DNA of 64,000 nt from Cupriavidus necator (GTDB lineage Bacteria > Pseudomonadota > Gammaproteobacteria > Burkholderiales > Burkholderiaceae): assembly GCA_022041995.1 (NCBI GenBank), contig CP074382.1:558001-622000 (forward strand). Reading direction: 5' to 3'. The notes under the pieces were generated by a model, which did not search any database, was not told the DNA's origin, and saw only the letters and a program-made list of their open reading frames with translations. A program made the position numbers and the translations under genes. This document shows, piece by piece, positions 25,420-34,845 of the stretch. Positions within the stretch are counted from its first letter, which is position 1; every line of letters begins with the position of its first letter.

Positions 25420-26741
25420 AGCATTATCTCAGCGATGGGGGTGGGTGAAGCGTTCTTCGTACAGGATCGCAAACTGGTTCATGGCTGCCTTCCAGTCATG
25501 GGTTGAGCTGCCCCACCTTCCCGTAATATTGCGCAGCGCCAGCCACAGCAGCTTGGTCGCCGCCTCATCGCTGGGGAAGTGACCTCGGGTCTTAATGATC
25601 TTGCGCAGTTGCGCGTTGATGCTCTCGATCGCGTTGGTCGTGTAGAGGATCTTGCGGATCGCCGGCGGGAACGTAAAGAACGGAATCACCTGATCCCAGG
25701 CGCGACGCCAGGAGGCGGCGATCGGCGTGTACTGCCGGCCCCATTCCCCTTGCTCGAAGGCCTCCAGCTCGGCCAGCGCAGCCTCGACCGTGGGGGCCGT
25801 GTACACGGGCTTGAGCGCGGCCGCCACGGCCCGGCGCTCCTTCCAGCTGACGTACCCCAGGCTGTTGCGGATCAGATGCACGATGCAGGTCTGCAGGGTC
25901 GTCTCCGGGAACACCGCATTCAGGGCCTGCTCCATCCCTTTGAGGCCATCGGTCACCGCAATCAGGATGTCCTGCGTGCCGCGCGTCTTCAGGTCGTTGA
26001 ACACCTTCATCCAGAACTTGGCGCCTTCGGTGTTCTCGATCCACAGGCCCAGAATGTCGCGCGTGCCGTCAGGCAACACACCCAGGGCCAGGTAGACCGC
26101 CTTGTTGCGCACCACCCCGTCTTCGCGCATCTTGACGCGCAGCGCGTCGAAGAACACCACCGGGTACATCGCCTCAAGCGGGCGCGCCTGCCAGGCGATG
26201 ACTTCGTCCATGACCGCATCGGTCACCGAGCTGATGAACTCAGGCGAGACCTCGGTGCCGTACTGTTCGGCCAGAAACGCCTGGATCTCGCGCACGGTCA
26301 TGCCACGGGCGTACATGGCGATGATCTTGTCATCGAAGCCGGTGAAGCGCCGCTCGTGCTTGGGGATCAGGATCGGCTCGAAGCTGCCGTCGCGGTCGCG
26401 TGGGATGTCCACTCGCAGCGGCCCGTCCTTGGTCAACACCGTCTTGGCGCTCTTGCCATTGCGCTGATTGGCCGTGCCAGCCGGGCGCTCGGCGCCCGGT
26501 GCATAGCCCAGATGATGGCCAAGCTCAGCTCCCAGGGCCCGCTCGATCAGGGCCTTCTTGAACGCCATCGAGGCCTCCTCGACGGCTTCCGCGGTCATGG
26601 GACCCTTTACCAAATGGGCGATCAGGTCCTCGGGAATGCTCGGCAGCGCGCGGTCGGCGGCTTGGCTGGTCTTCGTCTTGCGTGGCATACATGCTCCTTG
26701 GTGACATGTTATGCCCTAAACACAAAATTTCTGACAGGTCC
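25420..26741 (-). mobile_element. IS256-family element 1, one end recognised
   Basis: The transposase gene is complete. The 5' end is marked by the IR sequence at 26713-26741 (reversed: GGACCTGTCAGAAATTTTGT), matching that of the element at 52824. No matching repeat is found beyond the 3' end of the gene, so the other terminus is probably lost at the IS3 junction. Confidence 0.7.
25429..26688 (-). CDS. IS256-family (Mutator-type) transposase
   Basis: 419 residues, intact, from ATG 26688 with a GGAGCATGT leader. Typical features: ERALGAELGHHLGY, IPRDRDGSFEPILIPKHERR, FDDKIIAMYARGMTVREIQA, the catalytic region VVFFDALRVKMRED (Asp), LIAVTDGLKGM (Asp), CIVHLIRNSLGYVSWKERR and YTTNAIESINAQLRKI with the Glu region. 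A full-length enzyme for the family. Fragments of close relatives lie next to it (26742-27714) and at 52877-53770. Confidence 0.85.
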   Translation of the reverse strand: MPRKTKTSQAADRALPSIPEDLIAHLVKGPMTAEAVEEASMAFKKALIERALGAELGHHLGYAPGAERPAGTANQRNGKSAKTVLTKDGPLRVDIPRDRDGSFEPILIPKHERRFTGFDDKIIAMYARGMTVREIQAFLAEQYGTEVSPEFISSVTDAVMDEVIAWQARPLEAMYPVVFFDALRVKMREDGVVRNKAVYLALGVLPDGTRDILGLWIENTEGAKFWMKVFNDLKTRGTQDILIAVTDGLKGMEQALNAVFPETTLQTCIVHLIRNSLGYVSWKERRAVAAALKPVYTAPTVEAALAELEAFEQGEWGRQYTPIAASWRRAWDQVIPFFTFPPAIRKILYTTNAIESINAQLRKIIKTRGHFPSDEAATKLLWLALRNITGRWGSSTHDWKAAMNQFAILYEERFTHPHR

Positions 26742-27714
26742 AGAACTCCGGGCGAGACCTCTGTACCGTACTGCTCGGCCAGGAACGCCTGAATCGCGCG
26801 CACGGTCATGCCACGGGCATACATGGCGATGATCTTGTCGTCGAACCCGGTTAAGCGCCGCTCGTGCTTGGGAATCAGGATCGGATCGAAGCTGCCGTCG
26901 CGGTCGCGCGGGATGTCTAACTGCAGAGGCCCGTCGTCCGTCAGGACCGTCTTGGCGCTCTTGCCGTTGCGCTGGTTGGCCGTGCCGGCCGGGCGCTCGG
27001 CGCCCAAAGCTCGCGTTTGATCAGGGCCTTCTTGAACGCCATCGAAGCGTCCTGGACCGCCTCCGCAGTCATCGGGCCCTTTACGAAATTGGCAATCAAG
27101 TCCTCGGGGATGGTCGGCGGCCTGGCTCGTCTTGGTTTTGCGTGGCATACATGCTCCAGGAACAGGCCCTGAATGCCGTGTTCCCGCACACGACGCTGCA
27201 GACCTGCATCGTGCACCTGATCCGGGGCAGTTTGGAATACGTCAGCTGGAAGGTCATCAGCTCGGTAACCGATGCGGTCATAGACGAGGTCACCGCCTGG
27301 CAAGCTCGCCCGCTTGAGGCGATGTACCCGGTGGTGTTCGTCGACGCGCTGCGGGTCAAGATGCGCGAGGACGGCGTGGTGCGCAACAAGGCCGTCTACC
27401 TCGCCTTGGGCGTGCTGCCAGACGGCACGCGCGACATTCTGGGCCTGTGGATAGAGACCACCGAAGGCGCCAAGTTCTGGATGAAGGTGTTCAATGACCT
27501 GAAGACCCGTGGCACGCAGGACATTCTGATTGCGGTCACCGACGGCCTCAAGGGCATGGGAGCGCCGGGCCGCGGCTGCGGCGCTGTACACGGCACCCAG
27601 CGCCGAGGCGGCGCTGGCCGAGTTGGGAGCCTTCGAGCAAGGGGAATGGGGCCGCCGGTACACGCCGATCGCAGCAGCCTGGCGACGCGCCTGGGATCAG
27701 GTGATCCCCTTCTC
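26742..27714. pseudogene. Scrambled IS256 transposase pieces
   Basis: Pieces of one IS256 gene lie in an abnormal order. On the minus strand 27148-26745 is the N-terminus (MPRKTKTSQAADH to LAEQYGTEVSP), with a frameshift. On the plus strand from 27160 come EQALNAVFPHTTLQTCIVHL to YVSWK, then VISSVTDAVIDEVTAWQARP to TDGLKGM, then RRAAAAALYTAPSAEAALAE to WDQVIPF. In the intact enzyme the order is N-terminus, ISSVTD..LKGM, EQALN..SWK, ERR.. So one block is inverted and two are swapped at clean boundaries. Confidence 0.7.
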
Positions 27715-27925
27715 GGGTCGAGGCGTGATGGCACGGCTTGAGCGTGCCTTGGCGCTGTTCATGGTGGTGGCATGGCGCATCGCTCGGTTGATGCGACTGG
27801 GTCGAACTTGCCCAGACCTGGATGCAGGGCTGCTGTTCGAGCGGGATGAATGGCGCGCGGCATTCATTCTCAACAAGAAGAAACCACCGAAGACGTCACC
27901 GCGTCTGAATGAGGTCGTGCGCTTA
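27715..27925 (+). pseudogene. IS4 transposase remnant, left piece
   Basis: From GGGTCGAGGC the sequence matches the 3' part of the IS4 transposase at 2790-3010, with a small internal deletion, reading MARLERALALFMVVAWRIAR to SPRLNEVVRL. It is interrupted by an ISAzo13 element after TTA at 27923-27925 and continues at 30578. Confidence 0.75.
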
Positions 27926-28149
27926 GGAACGAGTGAGAAATAACTTCCCGAAGTGGACCTGGCGTGCGCAAAGCGACGCGGGTAAGATGTGATGCCTCTG
28001 GAGGACAAACGATGCAGGCTGGTTACCGGGCTGAGGTTGAAACGCGGATGAAGCGGCTGTACGCGCGCTTGTCGGAGAAGGACCGACGGCGGTATGCGGC
28101 TGTGGAGGCGGACAAGCTGGGCCATGGCGGTTTCGAATATATTGCGAAA

Positions 28150-29474
28150 CACTAGTGTCCGGTTTATTTGAGGGTCATTGGCTTGGAAGCCAATGCTGAC
28201 GCGGGTTGTGAGGATTCCATGGGTGTCCACGATTTGAATTTCGAACGGAAAATTTGCGATCCTTTCGGGTTTCAACGACCAGGATCGACCCATGAATGTG
28301 GGCAAGACGCTGTTCGCGCAGGTCATGGAATTCGTGCCATGGAAGACCTTCGGTCGCATTATCGAGAAGCATCGCGGAGATGCGGGCGTGCGCACCTTGG
28401 GCTGCGCCGATCTGTTCCGCATCATGTCGTTCGCCCAGTTGACCTGGCGCGAGTCGCTGCGCGACATAGAGGTCTGCCTGGCGGCCAACCGCAGCAAGCT
28501 CTTTCACATGGGATTGAAGAACGTGCCGGCGCGCTCGACGCTGTCGGATGCGCTGAACCTGCGGGACTGGCGCATCTATCACGAGCTGGCGATGCGCCTT
28601 ATCACGCGCGCTCGGGCGCTGTATGCGAGCGAGTCGCTGGATATCGATCTCGATGCAACCATCTACGCCCTGGACGCCACTACCATCGACCTGTGCCTGT
28701 CGTTGTTCGACTGGGCGCCGTTTCGCAAGACCAAGGCAGCGATCAAGATGCACACGCTGCTCGATTTGCGCGGCGCCATTCCCGCCTTCATCCACATTTC
28801 CGACGGCAAACTGCACGAAGTGAACGTACTCGACTTCCTGCCCATCGAGGCAGGCGCGTTCTACGTGATGGATCGCGGCTATCTGGATTTCGCTCGGCTC
28901 TACCTGGTTCATCAAAGCGGCGCATTCTTCGTCACGCGGGCCAAGAGCAACATGAATGCCCGCCGCTTCTACTCTGCCGCAACAGACCGCAGCACCGGTG
29001 TCATCTGCGATCAGACCATCGCCCTGAACGGCTTTTACTCTGCACAAGACTATCCTGAGCACTTGCGCCGCATCCGCTTCAAGGACCCGGAGTCCGGCAA
29101 GACCTTGATCTTCCTGACCAACAACACAACGCTGCCGCCTATCACCATCGCCGCGCTGTACAAGAACCGCTGGCAGGTGGAATTGTTTTTCAAATGGATC
29201 AAGCAGCATCTGCGTATCAAGAAATTCCTCGGCACGAGCGAGAACGCGGTGAAGACGCAAATCTGGTGCGCCGTGTCCATCTACGTGCTCATCGCCATCG
29301 TCAAGAAGGAGCTTCAACTCAATGCCTCGCTTTACACTTTGCTACAGATTTTGTCCGTCTCGGTTTTCGAGAAAACCCCTATTTCACAGGCCTTTCAGCC
29401 CGACTCTTCACTGTCAGAAGTTCCCGACGCCGCTAACCAATTGAATTTGTTCGAAATTTAACCGGACACTAGTG
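28150..29474 (+). mobile_element. IS4-family element nested in ISAzo13 copy 1
   Basis: 1,325 bp with ends CACTAGTGTCCGGTTTATTT and CACTAGTGTCCGGTTAAATT (right end reversed). A 9 bp target duplication ATTGCGAAA is at 28141-28149 and 29475-29483. Near the left end, CATTGGCTT and AAGCCAATG form a small hairpin (28175-28194). Confidence 0.9.
28292..29461 (+). CDS. IS4-family transposase (DUF4372 type)
   Basis: 389 residues, intact. The N-terminal DUF4372-like segment (LFAQVMEFVPWKTFGRIIEK) is followed by the DDE_Tnp_1 core with YALDATTIDLCLSLFDWAPF, FYVMDRGYLDFARL and YKNRWQVELFFKWIKQHLRI, the last being the Y-R-E-K signature with the catalytic Glu. It differs from the Tn5-like IS4 transposases at 1807 and 34863. 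The short terminal repeats lie just outside the gene. Confidence 0.85.
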   Translation: MNVGKTLFAQVMEFVPWKTFGRIIEKHRGDAGVRTLGCADLFRIMSFAQLTWRESLRDIEVCLAANRSKLFHMGLKNVPARSTLSDALNLRDWRIYHELAMRLITRARALYASESLDIDLDATIYALDATTIDLCLSLFDWAPFRKTKAAIKMHTLLDLRGAIPAFIHISDGKLHEVNVLDFLPIEAGAFYVMDRGYLDFARLYLVHQSGAFFVTRAKSNMNARRFYSAATDRSTGVICDQTIALNGFYSAQDYPEHLRRIRFKDPESGKTLIFLTNNTTLPPITIAALYKNRWQVELFFKWIKQHLRIKKFLGTSENAVKTQIWCAVSIYVLIAIVKKELQLNASLYTLLQILSVSVFEKTPISQAFQPDSSLSEVPDAANQLNLFEI

Positions 29475-30577
29475 ATTGCGAAACTGTTTGAAATGGACCC
29501 GAAAACAATTAGACAAGGGCTAAAGGACCTGGAAGAAGAGCTGGATCCGGTTGGAGAGCGGATCCGAAAAAAAGGGGCGTAAATCCAGGTTAACGGACCA
29601 TCCGGAGTGGAACGCGGTATTTCTAGATGTGGTGCGAGAGCATACGGCGGGTAATCCACAACACGGCATCATCTGGACGGATCTGAAGCCACGCGAAATC
29701 GCACAGGCGATGACGCAGCAAGTAGGCGAACGGGTGAGCGTGCGAACGGTCCGGCAGCTGCTAAAGCGCAACGGTTTTTCCCGGCGGCAATCACAGAAAA
29801 AGAAGTCGTTCAAGTCCCACGCACAACGCGACGTACAATTTCAGCGTATTACGCAACTCAAGGCGGAATATCTCGAAGACGACCAGCCTGTCCTCAGCAT
29901 CGATACGAAGAAGAAGGAGATGCTGGGCAATTTCTATCGCGACGGCAAGCTCTACACGCGCGAGCAGCTTGAAGTCCTCGACCATGATTTTCCGAGCTAC
30001 AGCGAAGGCAAGGTCATCCCGCATGGGCTGTACGACATCGGGCTGAACAAGGCACATGTGAACATCGGGGTGAGCCGTGACACGACGCAGTTTGCCTGCG
30101 ACAGCGTAGCGCACTGGTGGGAAAAACAGGGTCGCGCCGATTATCCCCAAGCCACACGGTTACTGCTACTGTGCGATGGCGGAGGTAGCAACCCAAGTGA
30201 TTCGTGGCTTTTCAAAGCGGATCTGCAAGATCTGGCAGACCGGCTCGGACTGGAAATCCGGGTGGCCCACTACGCCCCATACTGCTCGAAACATAATCCG
30301 ATCGAGCACCGCGTGTTTCCACACATTACGCGAGCCTGTGCTGGCGTAGTCTTCAGCAGCGTTAGTCTGGTTCGTGAACTGATCGAAAAAGCCTGCACAA
30401 AAACCGGACTGAAAGTTACTGCTGACATTCTTGACGGAGTCTATGAAGCCGGACGGACAGTCACTCGTTGCGTCCGTGCTTCACTGAACATCGAGTACGA
30501 CTCAACCTTGCCTGCGTGGAACTACAGCATCCGCTCACGGAACGCCGCATAGCGGGAAGTTATTTCGAGCACGTTCC

Positions 30578-30735
30578 TTAGTCGCCATGCTCGGCGGCTT
30601 TCTGGGGCGCAAAGGCGACGGCGAACCCGGAGTCAAGACCATCTGGCAAGGACCTGCAGCGAGTGATGGATTTCGCCGCCGGCCTCAGGTACGCACGAGA
30701 ACTGGGTGACTGACTTGTGTGTAATCAAATGGGTA
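30578..30735 (+). pseudogene. IS4 transposase remnant, right piece and IS end
   Basis: Continuation of the remnant at 27715: AMLGGFLGRKGDGEPGVKTI-like sequence and the right terminal repeat ending TGTGTGTAATCAAATGG, matching 3010-3163. A one-base difference near 30650 also shifts the frame. Confidence 0.75.
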
Positions 30736-30848
30736 TGCCCCCCATTCGTGGCGCGCTTCTTCGATCGTGTGCTGGCCCACACAAGCGGCGCCGCAATGCG
30801 CCGTCGACTGCTTGATACTTATGGCACCCAATAGATCGGAGAGTCAAC

Positions 30849-31127
30849 GTGCGAAAGAACACTATCCTCCAGCATATGATTACGATCGCTCTTGCACTCT
30901 CGGTGACCAATTCACTGGCCGGTGTGCGATCTGCCGAAAAAGAAGGTGCGAAAGATGGGCGGGAGTACGCTCGTGACCTTCGAGTCCGCGCCATCGAAGT
31001 CGATGGCACCGCCTGCGCGGTTGGAATGGCAGCGATGGACTCGGCAAAACCTCATTACAGCCAGGCTGAGATTGAAGCCTACGCCAAGGCTTTCGGCAAT
31101 GCCTGCATTGGGCGGAAGGTACTTTAA
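30849..31127 (+). CDS. Small exported protein of unknown function
   Basis: 92 residues from a GTG at 30849 with GGAGAG seven bases upstream. A signal peptide is likely (MRKNTILQHMITIALALSVT, then NSLAG-V), followed by a charged region EKEGAKDGREYARDLRVRAI and two Cys (TACAV, NACIG) that could form a disulphide in the periplasm. Not a recognised family. Intact, alone between two mobile elements. Confidence 0.55.
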   Translation: MRKNTILQHMITIALALSVTNSLAGVRSAEKEGAKDGREYARDLRVRAIEVDGTACAVGMAAMDSAKPHYSQAEIEAYAKAFGNACIGRKVL

Positions 31128-31184
31128 CGAACGTCCCCGCAAGACTCCGGACTTCGATATACTAGCTGAACGATTCCAATAAAC

Positions 31185-32294
31185 CGTGCTTATCCGGTTA
31201 GCTCCCAAACCTACTAGATGTAGTGGGTAGCGATTTTTGGCATAGAGCTCGGCATAGGTCGGCGCGGTGACGTCACCAGCGATGCCGAGCAGGGAGCGAA
31301 ATGCATTGAAGGGATAGAAACGACGGTTGAAGCGGAAGGTAAATTCGTTGAGATAGGCTTGCAGGTGCTGCGGGCTGACACCGTGATGAATTCCGCGCAG
31401 CCAGGTCTTGAGATTGGAGAACACAAGGTGAATGATCGGCAGGAAGGATTCGGTCACTTGCATCTCACCGCGCTGCGCGATGGCGATATGGCCATAGCCG
31501 CGCTCGCCCAGCTTGGCATAACCGTTCCAGTCGTCGGTGATGATGGTTGCGCCGGGTGCAACGGTACGCTCGATGAATCCGCCCAGCGACCGGGCACTTC
31601 GGTCAGGAACCAGAGCGAGCCGAACTCGTCCGGCATACCGTCCGCTCTTGCGTTTGTTGCGGCTGCCGGCAAGTTTGCGTTGCCGAACCTCGACAGCGCC
31701 GGCCACAAGAACCATGTCGTGCACGCCCCTGCCTTTGCCGCGAGTACGCCCACCGACGTAGGTCTTATCGGCCTCGACGTGTTCCTCAGGCTTGCCACCG
31801 ATCCGATCCTGGTCGGGGCGCACCATGCCGGCGCGCAACTTGTGGAGTATCTGGAAGGCGGTCTCGTAACGCGACAGGTCGAGTTGGCGCTGGAACTGAA
31901 CGGCCGACATGCCAGGTGTCTGACTGGCGACCAGTTACGCCGCCCAGAACCAAACCGACAGCGGTGTGTGCGTGCGCTCCATGACGGTGCCAGCAGTGAG
32001 GCTCGTGTCGCGTGTGCAATGGCGACAACGGAAAACGCCGGGGCGATTGGCAAAGCGGTACGGCTCACCAAGCAAGCCACAGTGGTCACAAATGAACCCA
32101 TCGCTCCATCGAGCGCGCTCAAAGTAGGCCATGCATGCCGCTTCGTCTGGAAACATCCGCTGAAACTCCGGCAGCGAGCCCGGAAACGGCAGATCGCCTC
32201 GGTCAAGCACGTCAATAACCATGGTTGCCCCGGGGTGGCACAGATGACCAACATACTATCGGTAGAGGGCTTGGGAGACAACCGGATAAGCATG
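31185..32294 (-). mobile_element. IS1595-family element, copy 1
   Basis: Terminal repeats CGTGCTTATCCGGTTAGCTC and CATGCTTATCCGGTTGTCTC (right end reversed). The 1,110 bp length equals that of copy 2 at 46873-47982. Unlike copy 2, the right side carries an extra 121 bp inverted piece of the left end (32295-32415). The 8 bp duplication CAATAAAC (31177-31184 and 32416-32423) encloses the whole unit. Confidence 0.85.
31200..32222 (-). pseudogene. IS1595-family transposase with in-frame stop
   Basis: The N-terminal part from 32222 has an IS1595 zinc ribbon (FICDHCGLLGEPY ... FRCRHCTRDTSLTAGTVMER). After WFWAA an in-frame TAA at 31935-31937 replaces an expected Tyr codon; the same frame continues LVASQTPGMSAVQFQRQLDL. 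The DDE domain has VEADKTYVGGRTRGKG and TIITDDWNGYAKLGERGY, ending FNRRFYPFNAFRSLLGIA. The five-A run near 31231 shifts the last codons so that the frame runs past the IS end; with six A, as in the extra piece at 32295-32415, it stops inside the terminal repeat. Both copies share the stop codon. Confidence 0.75.
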
Positions 32295-32415
32295 GCATTT
32301 CGCTCCCTGCTCGGCATCGCTGGTGACGTCACCGCGCCGACCTATGCCGAGCTCTATGCCAAAAAATCGCTACCCACTACATCTAGTAGGTTTGGGAGCT
32401 AACCGGATAAGCATG
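32295..32415 (+). repeat. Inverted 121 bp partial copy of the IS1595 end
   Basis: Reverse-complement duplicate of 31185-31305, directly abutting the element and ending in its own terminal repeat CATGCTTATCC (reversed). It differs in one base of a homopolymer (six A instead of five). The outer target duplication lies beyond it. Confidence 0.8.
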
Positions 32416-32501
32416 CAATAAACTATTGCATGCGATGCCAACTGTGACAAATTGGTTCTCATTACCTATTAATGAGCTTTGGCGTCACTCTACTTGAGTG
32501 C

Positions 32502-33394
32502 TCAGCGGTAGTAGTCTTCGGAGACATTGGCCTCTATGAGGCCTTTCCCGTCCAGCAGGCAGAAGATGTTGAAATTTAACTCGAGGTTGAAACATTCTTG
32601 GCGGTGAACGTCGAGCGCACAGACATGCGCCCGTTCGGATGCTCGTTGACGGCAACATCCATAACTCTAGAGAACCGGACAGTGCTCGGGTGCGCGGCAC
32701 GTTGGCGTGCATAGCCCTCGCAGAGATTGATAGCGTGAGACCGGTCGATGTGCTTAGCCGCTGCGAGGGTCGTCCCCGCTTCGGCCTCGGACTTCGAGAA
32801 GTAGGCATTGAAGGCGCCAGCATCTCGGCCGCAGGTTACGAAAAAAACCGGATCAGCCCGCGTACCTTTTTCTCCTGAGATGTACGCAGTGCTCGGGTCA
32901 ATTTCATTGCACCGAGAGTTCTCCCGGTAAACCTTGTTCACGCCGGCGACGATGATTTTCTTGTATGCCTCCGTTTTCTTCGTCCACCGAAAATCGGCGT
33001 CGGTGAAGACCTCTTTGCCGTTGACATCGCGGATGCGCTCCCGCAGGGCAATGCTTGGCACCCAGCCGATATGGGTGTCACTCAGCCAGTCCGGCGTCGT
33101 CACGCGGACACGCGACCACCCATTCTGCCAGCAATACTCAGTCACCACCGTTGACCGGTCAATCGACATGTACCAAGTGGTCTTTAGAATCGAACTCGTC
33201 TTCTCGTTTATCAGTTTCTTCCCATTTGGGCTAGGCGTTGCCCGCAAGAACACCTCTGAGCCGGTTACGCGATAGCTCTTAATGGGCTCAGCGATACCCG
33301 AGCGGCATCCAACAACCTCAGCGGCAGCCCAGGCATCCATGCTGAGCAGGCAGGCAGCAAAAGCGAAACCATGACCTAAGTGTTTGCGCTTCAT
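32502..33394 (-). pseudogene. Exported SH3-like domain protein, frameshift near C-terminus
   Basis: ATG 33394 with a GGGGG-type site upstream. Residues 1-24 are a signal peptide (GFAFAACLLSMDAWAA). Residues 35-120 resemble a bacterial SH3 domain (VTGSEVFLRATPSPNGKKLI, VTEYCWQNGWSRVRV, IGWVPSIAL). The C-terminal half has paired Cys (RCNEI, FVTCGRD) and INLCEGYARQRAAHPSTVRF. The present frame ends at 32576, but shifting by one base near 32590 continues FNLELNFNIFCLLDGKGLIE to a stop at 32502, which looks like the real end. Periplasmic, function unknown. Confidence 0.6.
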
Positions 33395-33639
33395 ATACCC
33401 CCGGTGAGGTGCGTGCCCCGTCCACGTGGGCAAAGGCGATATGCCAACGCCAACGCTGACTTGCCTTTCTGGCGCCATATTTTCCTTGTACTCTAAGCTG
33501 TCAGAAAACCAACCTCTGTGCGCGCCGCCACAGTGGGGCGATTCAACCGAGGTACACCCGGACCAATCGCTATTGATAGGAACATAACGCCCGCTGCGCC
33601 CTGCGCCGCAGCGAGCCTCTCCGTTTTCGAAGAACCCAC

Positions 33640-33885
33640 AGACAACGTGTCGGCCCGATTCTTGCGATGAAAACTCGAACTGCGCCAAACCAGTGCTTCC
33701 GCTGGCGCCTGCTCGGTGCTCATCCCAGACAGACTTCGCTTGACCTGATTCCTGCATCGCTTTCCCAAGGGTTCGGGCTGCCTGGTCGAAGCCGCCCCCA
33801 GCCCCCGGAATCATCATCTTGACGCTGTCGAGTGCAAACGCCGAGGTGGATAGCGCGAGAACAAAAGATCCTTTTGAGTATCTTT
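33640..33885 (-). pseudogene. TctC/Bug-family receptor remnant
   Basis: The minus strand reads GSFVLALSTSAFALDSVKMM, IPGAGGGFDQAARTLGKAMQ and ASGSTGLAQF. The signal peptide followed by IP.GAGGG.DQ.ARTLG and G..G..GLAQF matches the N-terminus of TctC (Bug) solute receptors of tripartite tricarboxylate transporters, very common in Burkholderiales. Homology fades after about 33640, and the start codon is unclear. Confidence 0.5.
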
Positions 33886-34845
33886 ACCGCTTTTCAGGGC
33901 GCCGCGACACGCCAAGCTCGCATGCGTTATCGATGGGGCTTGGCTAAGGAACGTGCTCGAAATAACTTCCCGCTATGCGGCGTTCCGTGAGCGGATGCTG
34001 TAGTTCCACGCAGGCAAGGTTGAGTCGTACTCGATGTTCAGTGAAGCACGGACGCAACGAGTGACTGTCCGTCCGGCTTCATAGACTCCGTCAAGAATGT
34101 CAGCAGTAACTTTCAGTCCGGTTTTTGTGCAGGCTTTTTCGATCAGTTCACGAACCAGACTAACGCTGCTGAAGACTACGCCAGCACAGGCTCGCGTAAT
34201 GTGTGGAAACACGCGGTGCTCGATCGGATTATGTTTCGAGCAGTATGGGGCGTAGTGGGCCACCCGGATTTCCAGTCCGAGCCGGTCTGCCAGATCTTGC
34301 AGATCCGCTTTGAAAAGCCACGAATCACTTGGGTTGCTACCTCCGCCATCGCACAGTAGCAGTAACCGTGTGGCTTGGGGATAATCGGCGCGACCCTGTT
34401 TTTCCCACCAGTGCGCTACGCTGTCGCAGGCAAACTGCGTCGTGTCACGGCTCACCCCGATGTTCACATGTGCCTTGTTCAGCCCGATGTCGTACAGCCC
34501 ATGCGGGATGACCTTGCCTTCGCTGTAGCTCGGAAAATCATGGTCGAGGACTTCAAGCTGCTCGCGCGTGTAGAGCTTGCCGTCGCGATAGAAATTGCCC
34601 AGCATCTCCTTCTTCTTCGTATCGATGCTGAGGACAGGCTGGTCGTCTTCGAGATATTCCGCCTTGAGTTGCGTAATACGCTGAAATTGTACGTCGCGTT
34701 GTGCGTGGGACTTGAACGACTTCTTTTTCTGTGATTGCCGCCGGGAAAAACCGTTGCGCTTTAGCAGCTGCCGGACCGTTCGCACGCTCACCCGTTCGCC
34801 TACTTGCTGCGTCATCGCCTGTGCGATTTCGCGTGGCTTCAGATC

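Larger units (their letters stand above)
28012..30552 (+). pseudogene. ISAzo13-family transposase, interrupted by an IS
   Basis: ATG 28012 follows GGAGGACAAACG. The first 46 codons (MQAGYRAEVETRMKRLYARL ... GFEYIAK) are separated by the IS at 28150-29474 from the rest. The main part has SVRTVRQLLKRNGFSRRQSQ, the family hallmark VLSIDTKKKEMLGNFYRDG, LLLCDGGGSNPSDSW and YCSKHNPIEHRVFPHI as D, D, E motifs. A seven-A run at 29567-29573 separates two frames (ERIRKKGA-stop versus EKKGRKSRLTDHP) in this copy and in copy 2, so transcriptional slippage may be needed even in the intact gene. Confidence 0.8.
27926..30577 (+). mobile_element. ISAzo13-family element, copy 1, interrupted
   Basis: Terminal repeats GGAACGAGTGAGAAATAACT (left) and GGAACGTGCTCGAAATAACT (right, reversed), flanked by a 3 bp duplication TTA at 27923-27925 and 30578-30580. 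It sits in the IS4 remnant and is itself interrupted by another IS4-family element at 28150-29474. Confidence 0.85.

Noticed and set aside
26808..27020. Short plus-strand frame in the IS256 debris
   Set aside because: Antisense of the inverted IS256 N-terminal block.
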